DNA from: Planctomycetota bacterium
GTDB lineage: Bacteria > Planctomycetota > Planctomycetia > Planctomycetales > Planctomycetaceae
Direction of reading: 5' to 3'
Assembly (NCBI GenBank): GCA_003671275.1
Contig: QWPB01000108.1
Location: 1 to 64,000 of the forward strand
DNA length: 64,000 bases
This document shows positions 36,680-44,814 of the stretch, piece after piece. The notes under the pieces were generated by a model. The model was not told the DNA's origin and did no database searches. It was given only the letters and a program-made list of their open reading frames with translations. A program made the position numbers and the translations under genes. Positions within the stretch are counted from its first letter, which is position 1. Each line of letters opens with the position of its first letter.

Positions 36680-37990
36680 ATGAACCACCATTTTCCTGAT
36701 GCTCAGCACCCGTGGTCCCGCCAGACCATCGCCGCCCACCAGTGGGAGCGGTTGAATGCCCAACTGGAGTACCTTCGCGGGCGAAATCCGTTCTGGACGG
36801 CTCGACTGAATGCCGCCGGTCTGGATCGCGGGCTCGTGGATGAACATCGCTGGCGTCAGCTGCCGTTCCTGACCAAGGCCGACTTGGTGGCTGACCAGAC
36901 GGATCACCCGTTGTACGGGTCCAATCTCAGTGAGCCGTTATCGGCATTCTTGCGGTTGCACCAGACATCGGGGACGACAGGGCGGCCCATCTATTGGCTG
37001 GATACGGCGGCCAGTTGGGACTGGTTCATGAAGTGCTGGGAGCAGATCTATCGCTGGATCGGTCTACGTCCTGAGGATGTGGTGGCTTTTCCGTTTTCGT
37101 TCGGTCCGTTCATTGGCTTCTGGGCAGCCTTCGAGGGAGCCAACCGGCTGGGGAATCGCTGCCTCGCGATGGGAGGATTGAGCAGTGAGGCCCGGCTGCG
37201 GCAGATCCTGGACCATCACTGCACGGTCATCTGCTGTACGCCGACCTATGCCTTGCGTCTGGCGGAAGTAGCCCATGAGATGGGAATTGTACTCGCCGAG
37301 TCCGCCGTGCGGGCCGTGGTGGTGGCTGGAGAGCCAGGGGGAAGCGTGCCCGCGATTCGGTCACGGATTGCCGAAGCATGGGGAGCCCGTGTTTTCGATC
37401 ACTGGGGAATGACCGATCTGGGATCGATGGGGATCGAGCCCGAGCACGCCCCCGGAGCCTTGCTGATTCTGGAAAGCGAATCGATCGTCGAAGTCATCGA
37501 TCCCGCCACCGGGCAGCCTGCGCCCGCAGGGCAGGCGGGGGAGTTGGTGATGACCAATCTGGGACGCTGGGGTCAGCCCGTGCTGCGTTATCGTACGGGG
37601 GATCTCGTACGGGCCGCGACCGAGGTGGACCCTCGCGATGGAGGGCTGTTACGGCTGGATGGCGGCATCCTCAGCCGGGCGGATGACATGCTTGTGATCC
37701 GCGGGAATAACGTGTTTCCGAGCAGTATCGAAGCGGTGCTGCGGGAGTTTGATGCGATTTGTGAGTTTCGATTTGTCGTTCAGACCATTCGGGCGATGCA
37801 GCACCTGCGGATCGAGATCGAGCCGACGCCCGAGGTGGCCGCCAACGCGGATCAGCTGAGGCTGTTAATGGAGCGGGTCGAACGCACGCTCAAGGCCCGG
37901 CTGAACTTTCAGGCAGAGTTGCAAGTCGCCACCCCCGGAAGTTTGCCCCGATTCGAACTCAAGGGCCGCCGTCTGGTCCGTGAGTCGTAG
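36680..37990 (+). CDS. Phenylacetate-CoA ligase-like adenylate-forming enzyme
   Basis: 436 residues of the ANL superfamily, PaaK branch. The phosphate-binding loop is LHQTSGTTGRPIYWLDT. Other core motifs are VVVAGEPGG, FDHWGMTDLGSMG, LRYRTGDLVRA and, at the hinge, SRADDMLVIRGNNVFPSSIEAVLREF. It would activate a carboxylic acid as the acyl-AMP and then the CoA thioester. The acid is unknown. Its position 89 bases downstream of fabH suggests that it could supply or process an acyl substrate for that enzyme (inference). Its last 32 bases overlap the end of the convergent GNAT gene. Confidence 0.9.
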   Translation: MNHHFPDAQHPWSRQTIAAHQWERLNAQLEYLRGRNPFWTARLNAAGLDRGLVDEHRWRQLPFLTKADLVADQTDHPLYGSNLSEPLSAFLRLHQTSGTTGRPIYWLDTAASWDWFMKCWEQIYRWIGLRPEDVVAFPFSFGPFIGFWAAFEGANRLGNRCLAMGGLSSEARLRQILDHHCTVICCTPTYALRLAEVAHEMGIVLAESAVRAVVVAGEPGGSVPAIRSRIAEAWGARVFDHWGMTDLGSMGIEPEHAPGALLILESESIVEVIDPATGQPAPAGQAGELVMTNLGRWGQPVLRYRTGDLVRAATEVDPRDGGLLRLDGGILSRADDMLVIRGNNVFPSSIEAVLREFDAICEFRFVVQTIRAMQHLRIEIEPTPEVAANADQLRLLMERVERTLKARLNFQAELQVATPGSLPRFELKGRRLVRES

Positions 37991-38954
37991 GGGTCTGTTT
38001 GTCATGCGTCTTGAGAAGTGGATCTGACGGAGTCGGCTGGGTGTTTGCCAGGTGGCCCTGAAAGGCCAGCCACGCTCTTCGCTGAATGCGGAATTCCATC
38101 CCCAGATAGAGTGCCAGGGCCGGTGTATTGCGGATATCAACATGGACTTCCAGTCCCTGATCGCCGTGGAGCGCTGTCTCGCTCACGACGGTTTCCAGCA
38201 GGCGGCGGCCCCATCCCTGTCGGCGATAGTCTCTCGCGATGCCCATGTACTCAATCAGTCGCACGGATTCCCGGTGACGGGTCACGATTAATCCGAATGG
38301 CCGTTCGGGCGGTCCGGTCATCCAGACCTCGGCGGGAAGCTGATCCGCCGAATCCGTCGTCCATTCATCCACGAGATTGCGAATGTCCCGCCAGGGCAGG
38401 GCTTCTGGTAAATCCAGGGTTCCCTCAAAGGTCTCAGCGATCAGCGAGGTGATCGTCCCGTCCGTTCGCAGCTGGTCGAGCGGCAAGGGACGACAGTCGT
38501 GCGACTGGAGCCAAGGGACCGCTTCATCGGCGGTGACGGGACGATGCAGGGCCAGCACTTCCGTGGTGGCCCGTTGCCCCAGAGACTCCAGGCAATGGGC
38601 GTCCGGGCTGCCCGCTTCCGTAAAGATTTGAATGGCGGTGCAGGGTTGTGTGTAAGCCCAGTCAAGGGCCGCTGTCCAGAGAAGGGCTCGCATTCGTTCG
38701 TCAATGGGGCGCTGTTCAATCAGGGGCCCGAGCCCCAGCATCCCGTCCCGTCTTCTCAAGACGAAAATCGCCGCGGGCGGGGGCCCGGGATGATCGATGA
38801 CAAGATAGCTGCTGATCGGACTTCGTAATGTCTTCGGGGAGATCGCGGGAGGGGAATCGCTCCGCGCGGCTCCATACTGGTCGAGTAGTCGTACGGAAGT
38901 CACTGGTGAGATCGCCTCAAAGATCGGATCGTTTTCGAGTGAATGCGGGAGCAT
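37959..38954 (-). CDS. GNAT-family N-acetyltransferase
   Basis: 331 residues. The C-terminal half has the acetyl-CoA-binding signature IARDYRRQGWGRRLLETVV followed by LEVHVDIRNTPALALYLGMEF, as in GNAT enzymes. The N-terminal half (SSYLVIDHPGPPPAAIFVLRRRDGMLGLGPL) looks like a degenerate second GNAT domain. The substrate is unknown. The ATG at 38954 shares one base with the stop codon (TGATG) of the upstream membrane-protein gene, a strong sign of translational coupling and the reason for choosing this start over 39095. Its 3' end overlaps the PaaK-like gene tail-to-tail. Confidence 0.88.
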   Translation of the reverse strand: MLPHSLENDPIFEAISPVTSVRLLDQYGAARSDSPPAISPKTLRSPISSYLVIDHPGPPPAAIFVLRRRDGMLGLGPLIEQRPIDERMRALLWTAALDWAYTQPCTAIQIFTEAGSPDAHCLESLGQRATTEVLALHRPVTADEAVPWLQSHDCRPLPLDQLRTDGTITSLIAETFEGTLDLPEALPWRDIRNLVDEWTTDSADQLPAEVWMTGPPERPFGLIVTRHRESVRLIEYMGIARDYRRQGWGRRLLETVVSETALHGDQGLEVHVDIRNTPALALYLGMEFRIQRRAWLAFQGHLANTQPTPSDPLLKTHDKQTPTTHGPDGGP

Positions 38955-39793
38955 CAGAATCGGTTGCCATTGTGGGTGAGATCCTCTTTCGGAGGGGGTT
39001 GGGTGATTAAGGTCATCCAGTCGGTGTTGTCGGATCTGAGCAATTCGTGCCAGCAATCGAGCGGATGTTCGGCTGCCACCGATCGTACAGCCCACTCACG
39101 GCCATAAAAGAACACGGCCAGGTTCCCCAGGATCATGCTGAAGAAACCCAGCATGAACCACGGTGCCTGATTCGGCCCGGGTTTGTCGATTAGAAAGATG
39201 AGTGGGAGGCAAATCGTCAGAACCACGCCCATGAATAAGACGAAAATCATGGCGCAACTGACGATCCAGCGGCAACGGTTCGTGGTCCAGGCGGGGCGGT
39301 CGAACGGAGAGGCTGTGTATTGGGCGTAACTCTCGGAATCAATCCATATCCGGCGCCCGCTTCGACGGCAAATGAGGATGCTCGCCAGACAACAGGCCGT
39401 GGAAAGCATCATCCCGCCGATGAAGATGAGCGCCAGTATCGTCATCAGTGTGTCGATGTCTGGGGCACCGCGCCCCCAGGGTTGCGCCAGAATCGCAATC
39501 GCAAACATCATCCCGATGCCCGCGATGAAGATTTTGCTGGTGGCGGCTGCCAGGTGCATCAGCAGGATGGCCCATCCTCGGCCAGGTGTTGCGTCTCGCA
39601 ACCAGTATGTCCCTCCGGCATAGGAATCTCGCCATCCAAATCGGAGTGCAAACACCATGGATGACCAGACCAGATTGGCCGTCCACTCGAAAAGGATAAA
39701 GGCGATTAAGCCACAAATCGGCCAGCCCCAGCGGTCAAACAGGCTGGGCGGTGTCGTCTCGGCGAATTCGTCTTGGAGCATCTCGTCGTGCAT
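38954..39793 (-). CDS. Polytopic membrane protein of unknown function
   Basis: 279 residues with five clear hydrophobic segments (WPICGLIAFILFEWTANLVW, LLMHLAAATSKIFIAGIGMMF, LMTILALIFIGGMMLSTACC, IVSCAMIFVLFMGVVLTI, WFMLGFFSMILGNLAVFFYG). The N-terminus is acidic and cytoplasmic-looking. The C-terminal tail after the last helix includes LDCWHELLRSDNTDW. I do not recognise the family. The start at 39793 is the ATG following a GTG at 39796. It is translationally coupled to the GNAT gene and lies 59 bases after the rRNA methyltransferase-like gene. Confidence 0.75.
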   Translation of the reverse strand: MHDEMLQDEFAETTPPSLFDRWGWPICGLIAFILFEWTANLVWSSMVFALRFGWRDSYAGGTYWLRDATPGRGWAILLMHLAAATSKIFIAGIGMMFAIAILAQPWGRGAPDIDTLMTILALIFIGGMMLSTACCLASILICRRSGRRIWIDSESYAQYTASPFDRPAWTTNRCRWIVSCAMIFVLFMGVVLTICLPLIFLIDKPGPNQAPWFMLGFFSMILGNLAVFFYGREWAVRSVAAEHPLDCWHELLRSDNTDWMTLITQPPPKEDLTHNGNRF

Positions 39794-39852
39794 CACAGGA
39801 TTCGCCTGATTGCTCAGGGACTGAAATTCAGACGGTGGGGCCGCCTCATCCG

Positions 39853-41127
39853 TTAGCCCAATCGCATCCAGATCGCTTTCAGGTATTCCGTCTCTGGGCA
39901 GTTGTTCGCTACTGGGTGATCGGGACCGGCTCCGGTCCGGTACAGGATCTGGCCGGTACGCCCCTCGGGGATGGCCCCCACGACCAGCCGTGAAAAGTCG
40001 TCCGCTCCCAATAGCCCGCTACAGCTGCATGTGACGAACAGGCCACCGGGGGCGACCACCTGCATAGCCAGCCGATTGAGGTCGAAGTACCGATGGCGTC
40101 CCTCATCGATTTCGTCCTGGGACGAGATCAGCCGGGGCGGGTCAAGAATCACCACATCAAACAGCTTGCCATTACGGAGCGCATCACGGACCCAGGGAAA
40201 GGCGTCGGCGTGGACGAAGCGGGTGTTCTTACGGTTCAGCCGGGCATTGCGGCGGGCTTGCTCCACGGCTCGTTCGTCGAGATCGACGCCGGTCACCTCG
40301 GCGGCACCTGCGCATTCGGCGGAGATCGAGAATCCCCCGCTGTAACAGCATAGATCGAGCACTCGTTTTCCGGCGGCAAAGGTCGCGAGACGGGCTCGAT
40401 TGTCCCGCTGGTCACAGAAAAAGCCGGTCTTGTGCCCGTCGGCCAGATTCACTTCGAACTGGAGATTGTTCTCGGTCACGATCACTTTAGACCGTGCACC
40501 GGGACTGGCAAACGATTGGGCAATGAACCCTTCCTGCTCGGAAGTCCGCGGACCGGGTTGCACGGACCAGTGTGTTATTCCCAGCTCTTCACAGAACAGT
40601 TTGGCGAGGGCTTCGGACCGCTGGAACATCCCCAGTGTAAAGGCTTCTACCGAGAGCAGGTCGCCATAGCGGTCGATGACGATGCCCGGCAGTCCGTCCC
40701 CTTCGGCGTGTACCAGCCGGTAGGCGTTGGTGGTTGCATCCAGATTCAGCATCCGCCGCAGCTCGACGGCCTTCCGGACCTGACTCCGCCACCACTCCTG
40801 ATCCGGGAAAACCGCACCGCGCGTCAGGATTCGGACCGTCGCTTCGGCCCGGGGATTAATCAGACCGTGTGCCCAGACCGTTCCATCGTCGACACCGACA
40901 GCGACGAGATCGCCGTGTTTTGCCTGAATCGGCAAGTCCATCAGCCGCCGTCGGTATAATGTCGGGGCCCCGGTGGGGGTCTTGGCGATCACTTTGGGAA
41001 GTCCTTCCGGAGTTTCGCCTGCCAGTGGACGCTGGGCGACGAACTCGGGGGACAGGGGCATGCGAATCTGGTTCCGCGCGGCGGCACCAAAGGGACGAGC
41101 AGCGGATGGTCGCGGACGGGACTTCAC
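39853..41127 (-). CDS. RlmI-like class I rRNA methyltransferase
   Basis: 424 residues. The N-terminal about 100 residues resemble a PUA RNA-binding domain (AKHGDLVAVGVDDGTVWAHGLINP). The middle holds VHAEGDGLPGIVIDRYGDLL, common to RlmI-type enzymes. The C-terminal SAM domain has VLDLCCYSGGFSISAE, GVDLDERAVEQARRNA, VVILDPPRL and FVTCSCSGLL, with Cys residues suited to cytosine-5 methylation of 23S rRNA. The predicted activity is inferred from the family. The start is GTG at 41127; the ATG at 41061 (MPLSPEFVAQ) is an alternative. Confidence 0.88.
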   Translation of the reverse strand: MKSRPRPSAARPFGAAARNQIRMPLSPEFVAQRPLAGETPEGLPKVIAKTPTGAPTLYRRRLMDLPIQAKHGDLVAVGVDDGTVWAHGLINPRAEATVRILTRGAVFPDQEWWRSQVRKAVELRRMLNLDATTNAYRLVHAEGDGLPGIVIDRYGDLLSVEAFTLGMFQRSEALAKLFCEELGITHWSVQPGPRTSEQEGFIAQSFASPGARSKVIVTENNLQFEVNLADGHKTGFFCDQRDNRARLATFAAGKRVLDLCCYSGGFSISAECAGAAEVTGVDLDERAVEQARRNARLNRKNTRFVHADAFPWVRDALRNGKLFDVVILDPPRLISSQDEIDEGRHRYFDLNRLAMQVVAPGGLFVTCSCSGLLGADDFSRLVVGAIPEGRTGQILYRTGAGPDHPVANNCPETEYLKAIWMRLG

Positions 41128-41435
41128 GGAGGATTCTCAATCTGGGGGCATACGGTTCGGGATATATCGTCGGGCAGCGGGTCAGCCATCGCAAGGGTGA
41201 TCTCCAGAATCCTGCTCAACCGGGTCTGTGCATGCCACCGGCGGGAAGGCCTATCACTCGAATCGCGTGGTTAATGTCGCGATGGATCGCTTCCCCGGAA
41301 AACGTGAGAGGGAGCCATATTGTGCCAGCAATCGGGGGACGATGGACGTAGTCCTTGATTCCGCTCAACGATTCCCGGACATTGCAGACGAACGATTCCG
41401 GTTGGTCGACGATGCACCCGGAAGAAAGGGGAATC
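41128..41435. other. Divergent intergenic region between rlmI-like and EF-hand genes
   Basis: 308 bases between two diverging genes. No promoter, repeat or small gene could be recognised beyond a weak open frame. Confidence 0.45.
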
Positions 41436-43082
41436 ATGCGGTTCCAGCAGCAAGGCAACGGCGGTCACCTCCAGGCTATGGCGTGGATCGTTGTGCTGTT
41501 CGCATTGTTTGCGGGGGACGCTCGCACCAGTTGTGGTCAGACGCCGGATTCTACGAGTGAACGTCCATCCGCCACCCAGAAGCAGTGGCGGCTGATTTTT
41601 ATCGGGCCGCAAGAGGCCGTGACATTGCAGGTCACCGTGACCGCGGAAAATGGCCCGGAAGCGAAACAGGTCCAGCTCGCTGGGATGTTGCTCAAACGAT
41701 ATGACGCGGATGCAGACCAGTTTCTTTCCGCTGAAGAAGCCGCACGGCTGCCACAGGGGGCCCGCGTGGCGGGGCCCCCCGTTGGTGGGGAGTGGAAAAA
41801 ACTCGATACAACGCCAATCGATGATCGTCTGAATGTCGAGGAACTGACGGCGTTTATCCGACGAGAGTTCGGTGAGCCGTTTCGGATTCGGATTCTGCCC
41901 TCGCGGTCGTTTCAGAGCATTCGGCTTGTGGAACGCCTGGATCAGGACCACGATTCCGCGCTCTCGATGATGGAGCTGACCGGCAGCGTTTCCCGGCTGC
42001 GGCAGGCCGATCTCGATGACGACGAGGCTGTCTCGATTGATGAATTGATGCCGCGTCCGCGTCGGCAGGGCCAGCCGGCCGTGGTGGATCTCCTGGAAGC
42101 ACCGCTGTTTCTGCTCGACGATCCGGCCGGCCGGGCGCGGGCGCTGGATCGCGTGCTGGGGGGGCTTGGGGCGGCTGCTTCCGGTCAGGCGGTCCCGTTG
42201 GATCGACTCCGCTCTGGAGAGCCGACTCGCGAGGCGTGGGACAGGAATCAGGATCGGCAACTGGATCGCGAAGAGCTGGATGCGTGGCTGCGGAATGCGA
42301 CGCCCGCTGTCAATCTGGAGGCGTTCCTAGGCGACCGGAAGAAATCCAAGGTGGCCTTGCGTGAGGGGGCTGGAACACAATCGGGGACCACCGTATCGGC
42401 AGACCTTGGCGGGGCGACCGTCGAGATGAACGCCATAAATATCAGTATTGAACAGACCGCATCCGCTAAGCTCTATCGAACCCGGTTTCTGGTCGCAGAT
42501 CGCGATAAGAACGGGTATCTGGATGCCGGTGAGTTCGGAACGCTGCAGTCATCCGGGAGTTTTGCCGACGCCGATGCCAATGGCGATGGCATGCTGCTGC
42601 GGGATGAATTGATGATCTTTGCCGACTATGAAGGAATCGCTGCACAGGCTCATATTGCCCTGACGGTGAGTGATGTCAGCAAGACCCTGTTCGAACTGCT
42701 TGATGCGAATGTCGACCGCCGATTGACTCCCCGCGAAGTCAGTCGAGGGAGTGAGCGATTGCAGGCTGTGGACCGGAATCAGGATCAGAATATCTCGAAT
42801 TCGGAGTTGGAGAGTCGTTATCGGATGACGCTGTCCTTGGGGCGCAATGACCTGTTCGCAGGGAGCATGAATGCTCCGATGGCCCTTCCCAATGCTCGCG
42901 TACGGACCCGGCGAGATGGGCCGTCCTGGCATCAGCGGATGGACCGGAATCAGGACGGTGACGTTTCATGGCGAGAGTTTCTGGGAAGTCGCGAACAGTT
43001 TGATACGATCGATGTCGATGATGATGATCTGATTGATGCGATGGAAGCGGACATCCCCACCAGCACGAAAGCAGCCCCATGA
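41436..43082 (+). CDS. Exported EF-hand (calcium-binding) protein
   Basis: 548 residues from the ATG at 41436, which has GGGGA close upstream. A signal peptide follows (AMAWIVVLFALFAGDARTS). At least seven EF-hand-like loops are visible, for example DRDKNGYLDAGEF, DADANGDGMLLRDEL, DRNQDRQLDREEL, DRNQDQNISNSEL and DRNQDGDVSWREF. Loops carry Asp at positions 1, 3 and 5 and Glu at position 12 as in calcium-binding EF-hands. The role is unknown; such proteins are common in planctomycetes. The stop overlaps the next start codon in an ATGA arrangement. Confidence 0.88.
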   Translation: MRFQQQGNGGHLQAMAWIVVLFALFAGDARTSCGQTPDSTSERPSATQKQWRLIFIGPQEAVTLQVTVTAENGPEAKQVQLAGMLLKRYDADADQFLSAEEAARLPQGARVAGPPVGGEWKKLDTTPIDDRLNVEELTAFIRREFGEPFRIRILPSRSFQSIRLVERLDQDHDSALSMMELTGSVSRLRQADLDDDEAVSIDELMPRPRRQGQPAVVDLLEAPLFLLDDPAGRARALDRVLGGLGAAASGQAVPLDRLRSGEPTREAWDRNQDRQLDREELDAWLRNATPAVNLEAFLGDRKKSKVALREGAGTQSGTTVSADLGGATVEMNAINISIEQTASAKLYRTRFLVADRDKNGYLDAGEFGTLQSSGSFADADANGDGMLLRDELMIFADYEGIAAQAHIALTVSDVSKTLFELLDANVDRRLTPREVSRGSERLQAVDRNQDQNISNSELESRYRMTLSLGRNDLFAGSMNAPMALPNARVRTRRDGPSWHQRMDRNQDGDVSWREFLGSREQFDTIDVDDDDLIDAMEADIPTSTKAAP

Positions 43083-43348
43083 TGGATGGACTCGAGTCCC
43101 TGCGCGGGCAGGCCGTGGTCGTAGATCTGACCAGTCAGTTTGTCGTTTTGGGGACGCTGATTGGTGTCGAGGGAGCCTATCTGGTCCTGGAAGAATCCGA
43201 CGTTCACGACCTGCGCGACACGACAACGAATCGCGAGCAGTATGTCGTCGAGGCTCGGCGGCACGGAATTCAGGTCAATCGGAAAGTGACCCGTTTACGG
43301 CAAGGGGAAGTGGTCTGTATCTCGCGTCTGGACGATGTGCTGGCTTAG
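43079..43348 (+). CDS. Small LSm-like protein coupled to the EF-hand gene
   Basis: 89 residues beginning MMDGLESLRGQAVVVDL. The alternating hydrophobic pattern (AVVVDLTSQFVVLGTLIGV, AYLVLEESDVHDLRD, VVCISRLDDVLA) resembles a small five-stranded Sm/LSm barrel. This is a structural guess from pattern, not a family hit. The start overlaps the EF-hand stop (ATGA), so translation is likely coupled. Cytoplasmic, no signal peptide. The CitG-like gene follows after 48 bases. Confidence 0.7.
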   Translation: MMDGLESLRGQAVVVDLTSQFVVLGTLIGVEGAYLVLEESDVHDLRDTTTNREQYVVEARRHGIQVNRKVTRLRQGEVVCISRLDDVLA

Positions 43349-43396
43349 TAATGGATGGGCTCATTCCGACAGGTCGACCAGCTGGATTGCCTCAAT

Positions 43397-44287
43397 ATGA
43401 GTGTGCCGAGAGGGACGAGAGAAGCTGTGACAAACGCCGGTTATGAAAGACAGCTGACTGCCTGGATACATCGGGCCTGCCTGCTGGAGGCGACCGCCCC
43501 GAAACCGGGGAACGTCCATCCCGGGGCGGCATTTGCGGATCTCCGCTATGTGGATTTTGTAGCCTCCGCCGAGGTCGCGGCTCCCGCGCTGGCTGCTGCG
43601 GCGCGTGTCGGCGTGGGGGCGGCGGTGCTGGCCGCCATACAGGCAACCCGGGGCCGGGTGGGAACGAATACAAATCTGGGGATCGTCTTGCTGATTGCTC
43701 CGCTGGCGGCGGTTCCACAAGGTATTCCGCTGGCGGACGGGATCAATGCCGTACTGGCGGGCTTGACGATGCGCGATGCGGAGCTGGTCTTCGAGGCGAT
43801 CCGCACCGCACAGCCCGGCGGGTTGGGGCAGGTGGCCGAAGGGGATGTCTCTACGGCACCGACCATGGATCTGTTGTGCGCCATGGGAATGGCAGCGGAT
43901 CGGGACAGTGTTGCCCGGCAGTACGTGACGGATTTCGAGATCCCCCTGTCCGTGGGAATCCCGATCATGCGGCACCTGGTGAATCGTTCCCCGGGGCGGA
44001 CACTCGACGGTGTGGTGAATTTGCATTTGCACTTCATGGCCCGTTGGCCCGATTCGCTCATCGCCCGCAAGTGCGGTCTGGAAGTGGCACACGAGGCCCA
44101 GCACCGGGCGGATCGAGTGCTTGAGTGGCAATGGCCTGAAAGCCCCAGGGGGATCGCGGAGATTCAGGAATTCGACACATGGCTGCGGGCCGATGGCCAT
44201 CGCCGCAACCCGGGGACGACCGCTGACCTCGTCGCGGCGACGCTGTTCGCGTATCTTCGTGAGGGTGGTGTGTTCTCCGACCCCTGA
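43397..44287 (+). CDS. CitG-like triphosphoribosyl-dephospho-CoA synthase family protein
   Basis: 296 residues. The family signature is clear: LLEATAPKPGNVHPGAAFADLRYVDFVASA, then GRVGTNTNLGIVLLIAPL and HRRNPGTTADLVAATLFAYLREGG. CitG/MdcB enzymes make triphosphoribosyl-dephospho-CoA, the precursor of the citrate or malonate lyase prosthetic group. No citrate or malonate lyase gene is in the window. A CitG-like protein is also known from gene clusters for tetrahydromethanopterin-linked C1 metabolism, which fits the PTPS-like gene 14 bases downstream. Start could also be 43355; neither has a strong ribosome binding site. Confidence 0.88.
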   Translation: MSVPRGTREAVTNAGYERQLTAWIHRACLLEATAPKPGNVHPGAAFADLRYVDFVASAEVAAPALAAAARVGVGAAVLAAIQATRGRVGTNTNLGIVLLIAPLAAVPQGIPLADGINAVLAGLTMRDAELVFEAIRTAQPGGLGQVAEGDVSTAPTMDLLCAMGMAADRDSVARQYVTDFEIPLSVGIPIMRHLVNRSPGRTLDGVVNLHLHFMARWPDSLIARKCGLEVAHEAQHRADRVLEWQWPESPRGIAEIQEFDTWLRADGHRRNPGTTADLVAATLFAYLREGGVFSDP

Positions 44288-44301
44288 AGATCGACGATGT
44301 G

Positions 44302-44802
44302 ATGCCCTCCTCTGAAAGATTCCATGTGCGGGTCACGAAAGACCATCTGGTCTTCAGTGCCGGGCACTTTATTACGATTGACCTCCCGACGGGGGAGATC
44401 TGCGAGCGGTTGCACGGTCACAACTGGCGAGTGGCTGTTGAGGTCTCCGGACCCTTGGATCGCAATCAGTACGTGTTCGACTTCATTGCGCTTCGGGATA
44501 ATCTGCAGGCCATTCTCGATCCACTCGATCACCGGATGCTGCTGCCGACTCTCCATCCGTCGATCCGGGTCGAGTCGGGACCGCTGGAAACCGAAGTCCG
44601 CTATACGAGCCGCCGCTGGGTCTTTCCCTCCGACGAATGCGTGCTGCTACCGGTTGAACAGACGACCGCCGAACTGATTGCCCGCTGGATAGGCCAGACC
44701 CTGGATGATCGTCTCATTCGTCAAGGCTGGCCCCGGATTCCCCATCTACGGATTGAGGTTGAGGAGAACTTCGGCCAATGGGCCATCTGGGAACGTCAGT
44801 GA
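44302..44802 (+). CDS. 6-pyruvoyl-tetrahydropterin synthase-like protein
   Basis: 166 residues. PTPS/QueD-type zinc histidines are at H22 (FSAGHF), H38 and H40 (RLHGHNW), and the catalytic Cys is C34 in CERLHGH, matching the CxxxHGHN motif. The C-terminal LRIEVEENFGQWAIWE includes the conserved Glu. PTPS-family enzymes act in tetrahydropterin, queuosine and archaeal-type pterin synthesis. It starts 14 bases after the CitG-like stop, so the two are probably co-translated. The frame could start with GTG at 44299. argS converges from the other side. Confidence 0.9.
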   Translation: MPSSERFHVRVTKDHLVFSAGHFITIDLPTGEICERLHGHNWRVAVEVSGPLDRNQYVFDFIALRDNLQAILDPLDHRMLLPTLHPSIRVESGPLETEVRYTSRRWVFPSDECVLLPVEQTTAELIARWIGQTLDDRLIRQGWPRIPHLRIEVEENFGQWAIWERQ

Positions 44803-44814
44803 GACGCGGTTGGC

